Assembly: GCF_000143415.4 (NCBI RefSeq)
Contig: NW_003314299.1
Location: forward strand, 1,552,559 to 1,616,558
Reading direction: 5' to 3'
Length of the DNA: 64,000 bases
Source: Selaginella moellendorffii
Taxonomy: Eukaryota > Streptophyta > Lycopodiopsida > Selaginellales > Selaginellaceae
The stretch's first letter is position 1, and the number at the start of each line of letters is the position of its first letter. Below are positions 45,743-59,312 of the stretch, piece after piece. A program made the translations under genes and the position numbers. The notes under the pieces were generated by a model that saw nothing but the letters and a program-made list of their open reading frames with translations, was not told the origin of the DNA and did no database searches.

Positions 45743-48511
45743 TGCAAGTTGCTGTTACATGCTATCAGCTTTCTTTTAAAACTATCTTTGTGAAGAAATT
45801 TTTTCTTTGCAACTGAAATTTATCTCTGAAAATCTTAAATAGTTTATGGCTTCAAAATAATGCAAATTTCATAGACGACACAACAACCCAGTGTGACAAC
45901 ATATGGCACTAGACGCAATTCAAGCATCATCACCGAAAGACGTCATAATCCAAGGTGCACAACCAAACCACTACCAAGAATCAAAGGAGGGAGTGAGAGA
46001 GGGCTCATTCATAGGGATTGTCACGTAGCCAGACCAGGCAATATTGATTTTGAAGTTTATCTAACCCAAGCGATCTTGACATGAGCATATGCATACAAGT
46101 CTAAAGCAAACCTGAACACGCCCAAGAGAAGAACTCTATATGATCCCTGAGCAAGTTGGTACGATCAGATTAATATACCAAATTCTTGCAAGCAGGAAAC
46201 CAGCAGCAGCAGCAGCAGCATCAGTCAGGCGCATGAGTGCTACTCACAGAGCCATTCTTTTCCTAATCTCTAAATGTTTAACATTGCCGAGAATGTTAGG
46301 CAGAATGGATAGAATGTTATGATAGATTAATGCGTAGATACTCCATGATCATATGCGTCCCACTCTTGGGGCCTGAACTCTGCTGCGCTCCCAGATTGTA
46401 TTTCTTAATAATATGAATATTATTTGCAGGAATATTGCCAATCAGCCCATACAAGACAAGCGTTTTAGCAATTGATTAGCATGGCATGTCTACACAGTAC
46501 GAGCACCATGTGTAGGCAGCCACTTCTTTACAATATTTCTGGGCTTGGAGTACATGTATATTGGAACCCAGCCTAGAATGTTTGGGCGTCTCTAGGCCCG
46601 TGCAGGTGATGCAGCAGCGGCATTGTGGGATGTGACGCCAGTAGCTTACATAAACATGGAATGGAAGATTTCCCGGAACAAAAGTTTAGTAGTAGGGTCT
46701 TAGCATTCCTTCCGTCCCTTCCTAGGAATTTGAGGCACCCTCGATTTGCATGACGGGAAAAAAAAGGATCCTGATGAGGAACATAAGTGCTTCGTAGGGT
46801 CTGTCGACAAACGAGGGAGTTTTTATTCCTGCACTTCTTGGGTGAGTGTTGAACAAGCTTGCAGCTTAGATTAGGGTTGGGATCAAGACCAGACATAATA
46901 ATGCGGCACCACCCTCCTCGAATTGCAGACCAAATCATGAGAGCCTACCACCCACCATAGTTATTTGTAACCAAGGTATACGTACATTCTGCGCTTGCCA
47001 GCCATTTATAAAGGTCCCATTTGCCCTTATATTACTAATAATAAAGATTGTAAATTTTGCCACCTTTTCTAAATTAGATGGAATTAAAGAAAAAACGTAG
47101 TCTGTCCTGAGGCTCTTGAACATCAGCCTGAGCAGCAGAGATTTTGGGAATGGTGTCTTGAATTTTATAAGATTTTACAGTTTTTATGGTTTTTTTTTTT
47201 TTTTCCTCCAAACAAGTGTAGCATCTGAGCAGAATTGCAGCAACAGCCACAGCCGCAGAACCAGAGGGAGGATAGGAGAGATCTAGAAATGTGAGATCAA
47301 TTCATTTCTAGATTATGTACTGGGCCTTGATCAGAGTGTATGTGTACCATGAAATCCTCCACAAATCTCTTTGCACTCTCGGTTTCTTGAATTCAACTCT
47401 CATGCTCACCCACATTGCCTGCTCTGAAGAAGGGAAGAAAAACAATGAAGAACAGTGTGCTGGTATCTTCTGGACATCTAAAACGTGAAAGAAATTTTCC
47501 TCCCTAGCTTTGGGAGAGAAAGCCTGGATTCATAAACGGATCGATAGATTCAGCAGCTAGAACTATGGAAAGTTTCGGCTTATCCAAAGACGACAACAAC
47601 GAACTTCTTAGCTTTTGTCCAAAGATCTTTCTTTTGATCCCGCAAAAGCTACCTGAAATTTTTTCTTCTAAGCTTTTCTCCGCGCGAGGGTCGCAAAATC
47701 CGTACGAGACAAAGTGTGACAAAGTTGCAAGAGAAGTCGTGTACAAAAGCAATATGTTCATTACAAATCAAATGGAGGAAAAAGAAAGAACATCAAAGAG
47801 AGGGAGGAAAGAACGAAAGAATTACCACTTTTTGTTGCTACTTTGCTTGGATCGCTTGTGACTTTGATCGGGAGTGCTCTTAAAACTCCTCCGTTTTGTG
47901 CGATTCCACCGCCATTTTTTTCGTTTTCCTTTTTACTCCTGTAAAACTACCGCGTTCGTATCTGCTGCGCTACCTACGGTGGGCAAGGATGAAAATCGAG
48001 GCACGAGTCTGCGACCTGGAACATAGGATAAATCCTGTCAGAAACTCTAAAATCCCTGGAACTGGAATTTCTCACCATATGGAAATCGGAGTCCCTGGAA
48101 GCAGCAGCGGCTGGCTGTTAAGAAGTCGCACGTCGCGTTCGTTATATCGATCGTCGGTCGTAGTATGAGCTGTGTGAGTGTGCGTTGGTTGTCTTGTTGT
48201 TCTTGTTGTAAGTGTATAAGTAAAAGGGATCCGGATCCTCTCGATGATCGCTCGCGGGAAAAAAAACTTCGCGCGGTACTTATAAAATCGTCGACGTCGT
48301 CTCGCGGTGTGGATGATGATGATGATGACTCAATGAGTGTGGCGTTGGATCTTATGGCCCCTGCTGCTAGCTGGAGAGGAAAAAGAATTCTCGAGACTTC
48401 GTAAGGGCGGAGCGGAGGAACTTCTTCTTGTACTAGTGATGTCGTAAATTTGTTGATCGATGGAACTTCTAAGATGTGTGTTGTGTGTGAGTGTGTGTGT
48501 GTCGTCGACTT
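45743..48511. other. intergenic region downstream of DOF gene
   Basis: No gene recognised. It contains a T17 run at about 47190-47206 and a GAT repeat near 48312-48327. The last few hundred bases before 48511 probably include the DOF 3' UTR. Short open frames (46573-46938, 47504-47861) show no family features. Confidence 0.4.
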
Positions 48512-49981
48512 TCATGTTAGAGATGTGCAGCGAGGAGGAGCTCTAGAGTAGAAGTCTGGCACGCCTTGCTCAACAGGCTTGACGTCGCAGTACTGCTGAT
48601 GATCGACATAGATGGGGAGGTCGACTATCCCCGGCCAGCCTGTAGAACTGTTCCAGTATGCAGTGCTATCCCCCGTTCCCCCACCTCCTCCGCCGCCGCC
48701 GCCACCACCACCTCCGCCGCTTCCTCCTGTTCCCCCTCCCGCCGCCGCCGCTTCCAGAAACGATGACTCCTGCTGCTGCTGCTGCTGGCCCTGCCACTCC
48801 GAAGATGAATGCTGCGAGTCGTGAATCCGATCCTGGGACTTCCCTTTCGGGGGCCGGTCGGAGGATGAGCCGTGATCCGCGGCGGCCAAGTGGCCCAGCA
48901 AGCTCTGGTGGAGATGGTGGTGGTGGTGAATTCCAATCCCAATTCCATCCTGCTGCTGCTGCTGCTGCTGCTCCGGGCCTTCCAGAGCCGTCATCTTCTG
49001 CTGCTGCTGTTGCTGTTGCTGCTGTCTCCACGACTTTAGATCCCCGTTGAGTCCCAGTCCCACGAAATTGTCCAGCCCGATGCTGAACCCGCTCGGCCCC
49101 AGCCCGGCGTCGCTCAGCTGCGGCGGCGCCGCGGGCACGCCAGCTCCGCCCAGCAAGTTTAAAGACGGCTCGTACATGGGCGTGAACTCCCCGCCGTTCT
49201 CGTGCTTCATGAGCCCCTGGAAGTTGAGCGTGGCGGTGGACAGGCCGTGCTCGGCCCCGGCCTCGAAAGCACCCGCGGGGAGATTGATGAACGAGGGCGC
49301 CTGGTGCCCGCCACCGCCCGGAACTCGCGGAATTTCGAAAGACAGCCCGCTGCTGCCCGAGTGATCGCCCAGTCGCAGGCTGTGCGGGATCCTCGAGTAG
49401 GCCAGCTCGTGAATTCCGTCCTCGTACAGGCTAGACGTGGAAGCGGCCAGCAGCTGCCCGTGTCGCCCAGCCAGGGAGTGATCGCCGCCACCGCCAAAGG
49501 AGGCCTTCTCTACTGCCGGGACAGTGGACGACTGATCCGACGACGAGCTCTTGTTCTGCTTGGCCCTCTTGTTCTTCCTGCAGCCCCCACCAATTGGCAC
49601 GTTGCGGAGCGCGCCACCTTTGGTCCAGTAGCGCCGGCAGTTCTTGCAGAAGTGGCGCGGCTGCGTGAGGCTGTAATTGTTGTAGTAGCAAAACTTGGTG
49701 TTGAGAGAATTGCAGCGCGGGCACTTGAGTACCTGGTTTGGCTGTGGCTTGATCCGGAGAGCCCGAGTGGGAGCCGAGGACTGATCGCCGCCACCGCCAC
49801 CGCCACCGCCACCCGACGAGGATTTGAGGCCATGCTCCACCTGCATGGAGCAATTGGGCAGGGGCCCAGCGGCGGAATTGGACGACGGCAGCATTAGTTC
49901 TCCGCCTTGCGAGCTGAGAGCCGAGGACTCTTCGAAACAATCGCCCGGCAGCGGCTCATGGTTGTAGCTGCTTAGCAGCAT
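48512..49981 (-). CDS. DOF-type zinc-finger transcription factor
   Basis: Plant-specific transcription factor that binds AAAG cores. From the ATG at 49981 the frame gives 489 residues. The DOF domain (about 85-140) has [29 protein letters not shown] and [12 protein letters not shown], with the four zinc Cys at about 87, 90, 112 and 115. A poly-Gly stretch precedes it. The C-terminal half is low-complexity, with Gln, His and Gly runs, and ends [19 protein letters not shown]. The frame is open upstream to 50065, but a strong 3' splice site (CTTTCCTTCTCTCCAG, exon edge about 50019) lies there, so a short first coding exon upstream is possible, as in many DOF genes. The homopolymer runs are trinucleotide microsatellites. 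Subfamily not assigned. Confidence 0.9.
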   Translation of the reverse strand: MLLSSYNHEPLPGDCFEESSALSSQGGELMLPSSNSAAGPLPNCSMQVEHGLKSSSGGGGGGGGGDQSSAPTRALRIKPQPNQVLKCPRCNSLNTKFCYYNNYSLTQPRHFCKNCRRYWTKGGALRNVPIGGGCRKNKRAKQNKSSSSDQSSTVPAVEKASFGGGGDHSLAGRHGQLLAASTSSLYEDGIHELAYSRIPHSLRLGDHSGSSGLSFEIPRVPGGGGHQAPSFINLPAGAFEAGAEHGLSTATLNFQGLMKHENGGEFTPMYEPSLNLLGGAGVPAAPPQLSDAGLGPSGFSIGLDNFVGLGLNGDLKSWRQQQQQQQQQKMTALEGPEQQQQQQQDGIGIGIHHHHHLHQSLLGHLAAADHGSSSDRPPKGKSQDRIHDSQHSSSEWQGQQQQQQESSFLEAAAAGGGTGGSGGGGGGGGGGGGGGTGDSTAYWNSSTGWPGIVDLPIYVDHQQYCDVKPVEQGVPDFYSRAPPRCTSLT

Positions 49982-51140
49982 GACCCGCTGCTGCTTGGAA
50001 CGCTCACCAACATGCAAACCTGGAGAGAAGGAAAGCAAGAGCACACCAAATTCTTCAGTACACACACAAGTCTAGAGAGTGCTCGAATTCAGCAAAAGAA
50101 AAGAAAAAATCCCTCCACTATTTTTTGCTTTGTTTTTCCCTCTCTCGCTCTCTCGAAGAAACTGCAAGCACTAGGGAACTGTTGGATCACGATGTTCTAC
50201 CTCAAAGGCTCGCTGTAGACTGTTTGTCTCGCTCCCGGCGCGGGTATCAGTCTTCTTCGCTACGAATAACGAGAAAAATCTGCACAGATCTGGATCCAGT
50301 AAGCAAACAGCAAGGAACAAAAGCGTTACCCAGGCTCTCAACAACTTAGCCGCATTTTCATGAAACTCCTCGCAAGCAAGGCCGTGGAGAGAGGCCACAG
50401 ATGGAAAGAATTCACAGGCTAGAATGAGAAACAGATGGAAGGAAGAATTCCAGACGCCAAGAAACACCAGGAACACACACACCATGAGATCGTCGCGAGA
50501 AAACTTGGTGACACGAAAATTCTCACGCACGCTTCACAGTACCTATATCTTTCGCATTTTCCGGGGCCTTTGGAGGCGATCTTGCGCAGGGAGAATTGGA
50601 AGCGACCGGCAGGAAGAAGAATTGGAAATTTCGCGAGGAGAGAAAGAAAGGAGAGAGCGTCGCGCGTGCGTGTGGAGCAATGTGCTGCGAGAGCGAGTAC
50701 ACACTCGTGCCGCGCTGCGCTGCGCCGCGGTGTGTGAAAGAGAGCAAGAAACACAGAATATCTGGCAAGGGATGAATGGCGAGGAGGAAACACGAGCCGG
50801 AGAGAAGCCACGCCAATTGCGCACAGGGAAGAATCGCCTGAGCGCCGGAGAGATGAGCGCTTGCCCGATGCCGCCCCGCCGATCGAAATTTCGCTCCAAG
50901 ATCTGGAAATCCTGCACCGATCGCAGCAAAGAACGCTCTCTCAATCCACCGATCGCTCACGGACTGCGAGAACGGAGATATTTCGAGCGATTGGCACGAG
51001 ATTTTGAGCGACTGATCCAGGAGGGAGAGAGCTAGGCTATGGCGCCGCGCGAGCAAGAAAGAGAAGAAGGGAAGCGCTCGCTATATAGGTAGAAGACGCG
51101 CTCGCGAGCGCTCTCGAATATACACGTTTTTAAACCCTAA
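49982..51140 (-). promoter_or_regulatory. DOF leader, probable intron and promoter
   Basis: Contains the likely 3' splice site near 50019 and purine-rich tracts. TATATAGG at about 51081 could be the TATA box on this side, and AAACCCTAAGG at about 51132 is telo-box-like. Extents are inferred. First exon not identified. Confidence 0.4.
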
Positions 51141-54100
51141 GGTAGTGTGGAGAGAATAAAACATGCGGCGTCTCGCAATGCAGGGATCCCTCCACCAGTG
51201 ATTAACTGGGTGGTTAAGGTAAACATGCACTAAAACAACCATGGCGGTTAGCCTTAACCCGGCACAGAATCTTCTACTGTACGGCTCTGGACGCCGCGGA
51301 GAGAATGATCCCGTAGAGATTCGCCTCGCTCTTCAATGTATACTGTTAATTCCTGCATTGTTAGATTGAGCAAATCTAGTCCAATCCAACCCCGTTGTTA
51401 ACAATGGTTTTTTTTTAGGCCCGTACGGGTATCCTGCATGGACGTGTACGGTATAGCATTGGGCGCGAACCTAAAATCCACCTCTTTTGCATCTCTCTTT
51501 TGCATGGATGGATGATGAACGAGCCCAAACGTGAAAGAGGCTTTTGATAGACCATTGCATGCACAAAAGATTTTAGGGCCAATCTTGAGAAGTTAGCTAT
51601 ATATGTTTGGATGGATCATTGTCTCCTGTTATTTGCTTTTGAGGAGGGTGTGATCGATCAATCGAGATATATAGTTTTTTTTTCCTCTTCGTCTTCTCTT
51701 TTCGCGCTTTCTCTCTTCTTCCATAGATCTCTAAAGGTGTTGTTCCTTCCAACTCCTTGTTGCACTTATATGCTTTTGTGATCTTTTGAAGATAACATGA
51801 CAAACACCCACTTTATAACAAGAGGGGGCAAACTAAAGGTGGCATGCCGCAAAACAACAACGGTTTACGGAGACTCGCCACCTTTTCGTGTCTGAATTCC
51901 CTAAAGCTCGCGTGCTTAGACACCACAAAGGTGGCGTAAATGTCCACCTAACGTAGACAAATGACAATGTAGAGGTTTTAGGGTTCTTTGAATTTTACGG
52001 GGGAGGGGAGATATTGCGTGAGGTTTTACGTGGGGCTTTTACTGCCTTCACGAGCGGTCCGACGGCCGTCCACGTGGGACCCCTAAGCCAGCGGCACCGT
52101 CGGATTGGTGTCATTTACTAGATCGCGATGACGAACGTTGACGGGCGCGCCATCGGTGGGTGGCCCGTCACGGGACCTTCCGGGCGCTTGAAGCCCTCCC
52201 CACGTGGCCCGTCACGTCCGGGTAAATATGAAAGGGTAAAAACGTCATCAACCCAGACCAAATTTTCATACCGAGGCATGATTGGACCGTTGGAGGGACA
52301 TGTGGGCACCCCCTCCAAATTTCCTCACTAAGTTTCCCCAAAAATTTAAATTTCTGGTTTTCAAAAATGTTTTGGCGCGAGGCACGAGGCTGGCGTGGCC
52401 TGTATGTCGCACTCACGGTCGCCCGCACGGTATATCGCGCGGTCGGTGGCCCGAGACCGTAGTGCCGCAAAACCGCGCTGGCGACCGTGTCACGTCCCGC
52501 GCGGTTCTGGCCAGCGTGGCGGGCCCCACGTCTTGCCTGCCACTGCAGCGTGTCCGCGCACTCGAGGGCGCGGGTCCCACTCGTAGAGCATTGGCTTGTT
52601 GCCACGTGTCCTCGTGCAAGGACTGGGAAGAGGGCGTCATGATGGCGTTGCCTGGGCATCTGCCTGATTTTGGACCCTCCTGTCTGCCACCTCAGCCAGT
52701 CCGTACTTATCCCCGTGGACATATGTACGGGACCCATTTGCTTGGTCGTGGCCACCAATTTTCTATCCATATACATTGTTTATTATGCATGTGTATTGTT
52801 TTTTCGTGATTTCTCATTGGTTGATGTTTTTGTTAATCATATCCATGGCCCCTGACATTGGAATTGCGAGGTCGCGATTTGAAACTATTTCTTTTTCCCG
52901 CGATTTTGATCTGTTAATGTTGGGGGAGGGACACACCAACCTGGCACCGCCACTGATCATTTCTTTGCATATCCAAGAAAGATTCCTCGCGGCCGTACGT
53001 TCCGCCCGGGTGTGGCCCATCCACGGCTGCCCGGGCTGTGTCAATTCCAGCCGGGAACGAACCAGCGTAGGGAGAATAAGCGTGCTTGATGTGTGGGGTT
53101 GTGTGGTTGAGATATTATAGAAATTTTATTTATTTTTATCTGAATATGGAACAAAATAATAATAATTAGGGAAATAGTTTAAAGATCTCTCTAGAACTCA
53201 TGAAATTGTTATGAAATTTCCTGCCAGGGAGTGAGAGAGAGTGAGGGAGAGAGAGGGAGTGCCGGGTAGGTTCAACCGCAAGCTTGCTCTGTCTAGATTC
53301 CCCATCCACTGAGAGGCCACCATGTTTGCCCAAGGGAGAATATATATGGATTTTATATTTGTTGTGTATTGCCGCGAATGGGACGCACCATCTCTGGGAG
53401 ATGAGAGACTTGGGCAGCAAGGAAGGATCGGATCGCCCAGCGCTGGGTCCCGGTACTTGCTTGCTTCACATGGTTGACCATTGTTCAAACTATATCTCTG
53501 GGAAGGATGCCCGGTATATTCTTCCCATTTGGAGAAATCGGTGAGACGTTCGAATCCGGTGGGCACCTTGTGCCTCGTTTCTGCTTGCCTGGCTGGCTTG
53601 GGACCACTGTGACACACAATCTCATGCTTTTGTTGCCTGTAGATGCCCGGGAATATCCCCAGTAAGTCCATGGTGGGGGTCTTAGGACCAAAAGGAGGAG
53701 GAGGAAGTTTGGAGCAGAGACACAAATAACAAACAGCAACAGACAAAGTCTCGCCAATTATTAATTCTAACCATGGTTTTATTGTTGATGTCCAGGAATC
53801 AAAATATTTATAAGAAAAATATCCATCCAGCAGCCATCCACATCCTTTAACATAGCAATCGCCAACTAACCATAGCCAGAGCTGGCAGATGCATACATGT
53901 ATACACGCACACACACACACACACCAGTCCACCCCAAGAACCAATTAAGCTCTTAAAGCCTCTCCTGTAATGCTGTCTGAGTTTGAATAACTGGAGACGA
54001 TCTAGCAGAGGGGTAGCGGAAAAAGTATAATATTCTGGTGCTGGTGCTGTTTAGATCCTCTCCTCCTCTTTGTTTGTTGAAATTTAGGGGGCTCATATGG

Positions 54101-57100
54101 GATTGAATTCCGGCCCAGAGCTTGCGAATGAGTTTAACAGGCACACGGTTGTTGGTTTGTGGGTGTGTGTGTGGTTGTTGTTCAATGTTGTTGACGTTGT
54201 CATATCACATACGTCGCGGTCGGGATGCGTCAAAATCTCCCACTGTCGTGTTCGTGGAGGGGATGATAAGAAGCCCCAAGGGTACACACTAACGCTTCAT
54301 AGGTAGGAAAGATGAGATAATAATTCAGAAAAAATGAAATCAATTTATTTAGGAATATATATCAGCCAATGTAAGGAAAAGAAACAGAAATACTAGATAG
54401 ATACATAGGAAGTCATGTCAGCCCGCAGCAGCAGCTTTCACCGGCCGGACGGGCGGCGAATCCCCCAAACAAGTTAGGAAAACATTGAGTGATACATTTT
54501 GAAGGTGGTGGGTGGCATGTCATGCATGCACACCTTTGGCCAGGGCAGGGCTGAGAAAAAACTCCATGGACCTATTTCCTCTCTTTGAAGCCTGAAGACC
54601 AACCTGAACCCAGCGGAAAAAAAAAAACAACGCACGCTTTCAACCATAGAGGCCATGAAATGAATTCTAGGCACCTAGCTACATATTGCACATATGATAC
54701 AAGAACCATAACACTTGCGCAATGAAGCGCAATGCCGCAAACAACCAACAACAACAACAATTTTCCACCCGTCGTTTGTGTAACTTTTTTCTTGGCGGGG
54801 TGTATTTACTCCATGGCGAAATGCTCGTGGGTCTTGGACAACCCCTTCAATTGTTAGTTTTTTCTTCCTCCTTTTTCCCCTTTTTTTTCCGGGTTTGTAT
54901 TTGTCCTGCTGGCCTTGAGAATCCACATTGAATTCAGCTTGACAAGAGAGAGGGCATTTGCTGCATTGGGCTTGCTTTTTGGGCCCAGAACCGACCCCTC
55001 CCCTCAAGTTGAAATCTTTTCTAGATTTCATTGAAATATAGATGTGTGTTTGTGTGTGTTGTTTTGTATGGTGGGTGGTGGTTGCTGAGCCACCATCTCC
55101 CATGCATTCCTCTGCTGCAATCTTGTTTATAGCACCAAGGAGACACAAAGGCTGTTGTGTCGCCAACTTTTCTCCCTTTGCAGTTTTCTTCCCTGCCCTA
55201 AAAAAAAAGATTGGTTGGCGCCACCACCTTTTCTCCCCCCCCCCTGGAGTGTGTTGTTCCTCGCTTCCTTGCGGGGTCTGACTATAAGGTAGGAGTTCAT
55301 TGTGTGCGTGGGGTGTGTATAAATACGCTATATATACGCATGATTGCGACGGCCCGGCTACTACATTTACACAAGATTGATACTTTTTTCTTTTTCTTGA
55401 TGTTTTCCTTGAATTTTCTTTTCTTTTCTTTTGGCTGTGGTGTTCTTCTTCTCACTCTTCTGCTCTCTGTTCTTCTGCGCCTCTGTGTGCTGCTGCAATC
55501 TTCCTCCTCTCTGTGGTTCTGCGTCCGAGTGTAAATTTGGAATCGATGGAATCAGCTGGGTAGCCAATGTCATGGCACATCCAGCGTGGGAATCGACCTT
55601 TCAATCGGCGCAAATAAAATTAATAAAACCGCGACATTGACAAATGAACTGCAGACCATCGCACTTACAAGGATCAGAAGACGAAGACGAGAAGAAGTCT
55701 GTTATACAGATTTTGCGAAAAACAAAACCTTTACCTCTCTATCTAATTTTTCTATTCCTTTTGCCATTCAATACGTACAACTATTACAGTTATTCGCCAA
55801 TAATAATGTGACAGGCCTGCCTAGGGATAAAAAACGAACCACTCTCAATCTCTAAGATGGAGAGGTTTTCCTTGCTCATTGTCTTGTGGGGTTCTTCCGT
55901 ACCACGCTCTGGGCCAAACAAAAATTCCAAGAGAGATGTTCCAAGGGCAGGCATGGGTGGTGGGGTGGCAAATGCAAAATGGTGGCAGCAGTGATGCATC
56001 ATAAGTTTTGTGCTGGGCTTGTGTGTGTGTGTGCCATGCATCTTGTGGACTTTTGATGAGAACAAGGGGCCTTTGGCCCCCACACACACACACACACGGG
56101 TCCTTTCTTTGGCTCACAGACAAAGCACAAGGGGGCCTCCGTACACTCCCCCCTCATGATACCCAACAAATTTTATCACCCAAATACTGAACCTTTTCCC
56201 GTTGAAAACTTGCTGGCCACATATCTTAAGTTTTTATTAAGTTTCTATGATCACGGGCAGATTTTGCGCGTAGGGAGACGTAATCGCGCGTGTGACAATT
56301 CCAGTTCCCCAATCGGACTAGCTCAAAGATGGCGGGCTCTTTCTTTTCAAAGATTCCCAGCCTGTTAATAAGTTTAAAGAGAAACAGCCATTTGGAGCGG
56401 CTGGTTCGTAGTTGCGCTCTCTCTCTCTCTCTCTCTCACGTTGCGATCGGTGATCGCCACCGCCAAGTTTGAGTTTGAGTTTCTTTGTCTGCGTGGAGAG
56501 ATCTTCGTGGGTCCAAGAGATCTCGGGCTGTCGTGCACGATGGACACCGCCATTTTTGCGTTTGTGGGCTGCATGCTTGTACACTTGTTCTGGTTCTGGT
56601 TCGTAGTACGCTCCCTTCAACCCCAGGGAGAGGATTTGAGACTGTGTAAACTGAGAAACTTTCCCAGTTGGCTTCACTTCTCTGCCGACAGTTCCATCGT
56701 TTCCGTGGGAATCGTTGAAATTTTGGCGGTCGGGCTCGAGTGTGAAAAATGCTCAGAATATGTTATGTTTGTTTACCTCTTGTTGTCACTCATTTGAAAA
56801 AACTTGAGTGGAAGAGGCCTCAAACTCGGGACAAACTTCTTCTTGGGCAACGAACAGTGTGATTATTGACAAGTGGAGTCGCACTGACGAGGCCATGGAG
56901 AGACCTCGAAGCTTTTGGAGTTTTCAACGCATTGCTCGTTTGGCTCCAGCGAAAACGTTGCGTGGGGTTTTTTAGTTTTCAATGATCCTGGCTGGGATTG
57001 GCAATTTCGCACTGGTCTCGATCGCAAAAACATCTCCAACTTTCAACATCATGTCAATTCTCCCATCGTTCTTTAGCATTGAATTCTCGACACACACTTT

Positions 57101-57611
57101 CCAAACGGAAAAACGAAGAAAAACCCGATGGATCTTGTTTCCATGTAAGAAAAGAGATCCAAAATTATAAAACTAGAAGAGAGTTTCAAAGAGTTGGCAA
57201 CAACTAAGAAAGTGACCTATTGCCTTTTTGCATCAGCAAGAGAGGCCAAGCTTTTTTCACATTGAAGAACAGTCAAAAGAAGCTTCTAGCGTCCGTGTAC
57301 GGCAATGTACTGGTCAAAGTCAGGTCAATGTCAATGGCGTAGTCAAAAACGTTGGTATCATGGCGCTGGTCAACGTTTCCCGGTTTTTCCTTGCACAAAC
57401 TCGCATGATTCCTCAACAAGACCAACTATTCTAGTGTTATTTATGTATATATCATCCGCCACCCTTGTTCCATCTGATTTCTCAACCATTCTAATGCTAT
57501 TTATTTATATGAGTCCGGCACCCTCGTTTCACCACCAATTTACAAGTTCGCCACCTTTCATTTCACTGTACAAAATAATGCGTGATCGATCGCTCCCTTG
57601 TCCAGCCAGAG
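51141..57611. other. 6.5-kb gene-poor region
   Basis: No protein family or RNA gene recognised. 52020-53080 is GC-rich with repeated GGCCCGTCACG and CACGTGG words. 53908-53926 is (CA)n, and 56020-56036 (GT)n faces (CA)n at 56082-56098. 56420-56438 is (CT)n. The longest frame (53198-53944, minus) is Cys/Val-poor-complexity and overlaps the CA run. It may hold regulatory DNA of the DOF gene or unrecognised noncoding transcripts. Confidence 0.4.
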
Positions 57612-59312
57612 CTACGCGTGGTTGGAAATATAGACCGAGTAAGCGAGCAAACCGAGGCCGAGAATGTAAGTAGTGGCGGCCGGAAGATCCACCTTGCCGC
57701 TGCTCTCGTGATCGCCGCTAGCTTGCGAGGCCGGCGAGGACGACGAGAGCTCCGCGATCATCTGCCAAGCCTTGCTCTCGCTCTCCTCGGCAGCGTCTTT
57801 GGCCTCCTCGAGCGCCGAGTCGAGCGCATCAACCTGTTCCTTGAGCTTGCCGAGCTGTTCTTCCGCCGCCGTCGCCACCGTCGTCGATCGAGCTCCCAGC
57901 TCCCTGGCTTTCATCTCCAGCGTCTTGCTCACCTCCACCGATCGCGCCTTGTCCTCAGCCAGCTCCGGCAGCAATCCAGACAGTGCTAGAACTTGCTCAT
58001 GTCCCTTCTTGGCATTCTCGTGGAGGATGTGGATGGAGGCTTTGATGGCCTCCATCCCTCCGGACGCGGCCTCCTTTTGGATCTTGGCCTTGATCGCTGC
58101 GTCCCTCTCGGCTTTGACGAAGCTCAGCTCGTTCTCCAAGCTCCGGACCCTGGCGTCGAAGAGCTCTATGTTGCTCTTGAGTAGCTTCTCCTGCTTCTCC
58201 AGCCGGCCCGAGTACTCGCTGGCGGACTTGAGAGCCTTCTCCAGCCTCACGACGTCGGCCTTGAACTTGGTCTCGTCGGCCCGGCAATTGTCGATCACCA
58301 TCTTCGCCTCGGTAGCTTCTTCCCTGGCTTTGATCACCGTTGCTGTGAGTTTCTTGAGCTCTTTCTTCAGCATGTCCTTGCATGCCTGGAGGCTGTGGAG
58401 TTCCATCTGCTTGACGATCTCCTGGACCTCGAAGCTCGCATCGTTCTTGGACATCCTGGCCAAGTTCCGGTTGAGCCCGTCGATCTGCTGCACCACCGAA
58501 GCCACCGTCGACTCCGCCTCGTCCGCTCGCTTGGCCGTCTCCCGCAGCTTCTTGTTGATCTCCAGCAGCTGGTTCTCCAGGAATCCCTTGTCCTCCTGGA
58601 GGTACTGCTTCTCCGACTCGAGGATGCTCTTGGCTTTCGCCAAAGATGCCATCATCGAGTCCTTAGCCCAGATCTGGATGCGTGTGTCGTCAACCTGGCT
58701 GCTTAAGTTGGAGTTCTCGTGGACGAGATCGTGAGTCTTGGCCAGGATGGTGCTCAAGTCGTCCTCGAGCTGCGAGACCTGAGCAGCGAGGCTGCTCTTG
58801 TCTTTGCACAGCACCCGGACTTCTTTCGAGAGGAACTCGTTCTCCTCCGTGAGGCTGGCGATCTTCTCCTTCTTCTCGATCGACGGGAGCTTTCTCGGGC
58901 TGGGAGTGACGACAGAGCCTCTCTTGTTGCTGCCAGTGCCTTCTCCTCCTCCGGACGAAGCGATGTTCGTGCGGTGCTGCCAAGTCTCGAAGTACTGCGT
59001 GTTCTTCGAGAGCCTCCTGTTGTAGGGAGTGAGCACTGGGTGCTCATACTTTTTCGGCGACATCTCTCGCGGGCTGAGAGTCTGGAGAGCGCTGTCGTTG
59101 CTCTCGCGACCGTTGTTTATACTCGGTCCGTTGGTAGCACTCTCGCTAGTGGTGGTGGTGGCGGCCGTGGCCGCGGCCGCGGCGTTGTGATCACTACTGT
59201 CTGATGGAAGTGAAGCTCCTCCGCCTCCTCCTCCTCCTCCTCCTCCTCCTCCTCCTCCTCCTCCCCCGGGATCTAGCATTGTTCCTTCCATCGCAGCATC
59301 ACCCTGGGGCAT
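57612..59312 (-). CDS. tail-anchored coiled-coil protein, 566 aa
   Basis: Single open frame from the ATG at 59312 (MPQGDAAMEG). Residues 1-90 are low complexity, with a Gly run coded by (GGA/GGC)n and Ala/Thr runs. LSPREMSPKKYEHPVLTPYN and FETWQHRTNI form a conserved-looking block at about 80-120. Residues about 145-535 are almost wholly heptad-type coiled coil (EENEFLSKEVRVL, LEKQEKLLKSNIELFDARV, LGKLKEQVDALDSALEEAK). The last 20 residues, TTYILGLGLLAYSVYISNHA, form one membrane segment with no long tail, the layout of a tail-anchored protein of ER, nuclear envelope or organelle outer membrane. It resembles plant myosin-heavy-chain-like or WIT-like proteins in layout only; I cannot name the family. 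Its 5' end was copied to 45 kb. Confidence 0.85.
   Translation of the reverse strand: MPQGDAAMEGTMLDPGGGGGGGGGGGGGGGGGASLPSDSSDHNAAAAATAATTTTSESATNGPSINNGRESNDSALQTLSPREMSPKKYEHPVLTPYNRRLSKNTQYFETWQHRTNIASSGGGEGTGSNKRGSVVTPSPRKLPSIEKKEKIASLTEENEFLSKEVRVLCKDKSSLAAQVSQLEDDLSTILAKTHDLVHENSNLSSQVDDTRIQIWAKDSMMASLAKAKSILESEKQYLQEDKGFLENQLLEINKKLRETAKRADEAESTVASVVQQIDGLNRNLARMSKNDASFEVQEIVKQMELHSLQACKDMLKKELKKLTATVIKAREEATEAKMVIDNCRADETKFKADVVRLEKALKSASEYSGRLEKQEKLLKSNIELFDARVRSLENELSFVKAERDAAIKAKIQKEAASGGMEAIKASIHILHENAKKGHEQVLALSGLLPELAEDKARSVEVSKTLEMKARELGARSTTVATAAEEQLGKLKEQVDALDSALEEAKDAAEESESKAWQMIAELSSSSPASQASGDHESSGKVDLPAATTYILGLGLLAYSVYISNHA

Noticed and set aside
49202-49897. Long plus-strand frame antisense to the DOF gene
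   Set aside because: GC-rich shadow of the DOF coding region; no family features.
53535-53600. tRNA B-box-like CGTTCGAATCC
   Set aside because: No matching A box, stems or anticodon loop could be placed.
53198-53944. 248-codon minus frame as a gene
   Set aside because: Low-complexity, overlaps a CA repeat, contains no domain, and no splice pattern resembles neighbours.
57772-58734. 320-codon plus-strand frame
   Set aside because: Ser/Leu-rich antisense of the coiled-coil gene; no independent evidence.
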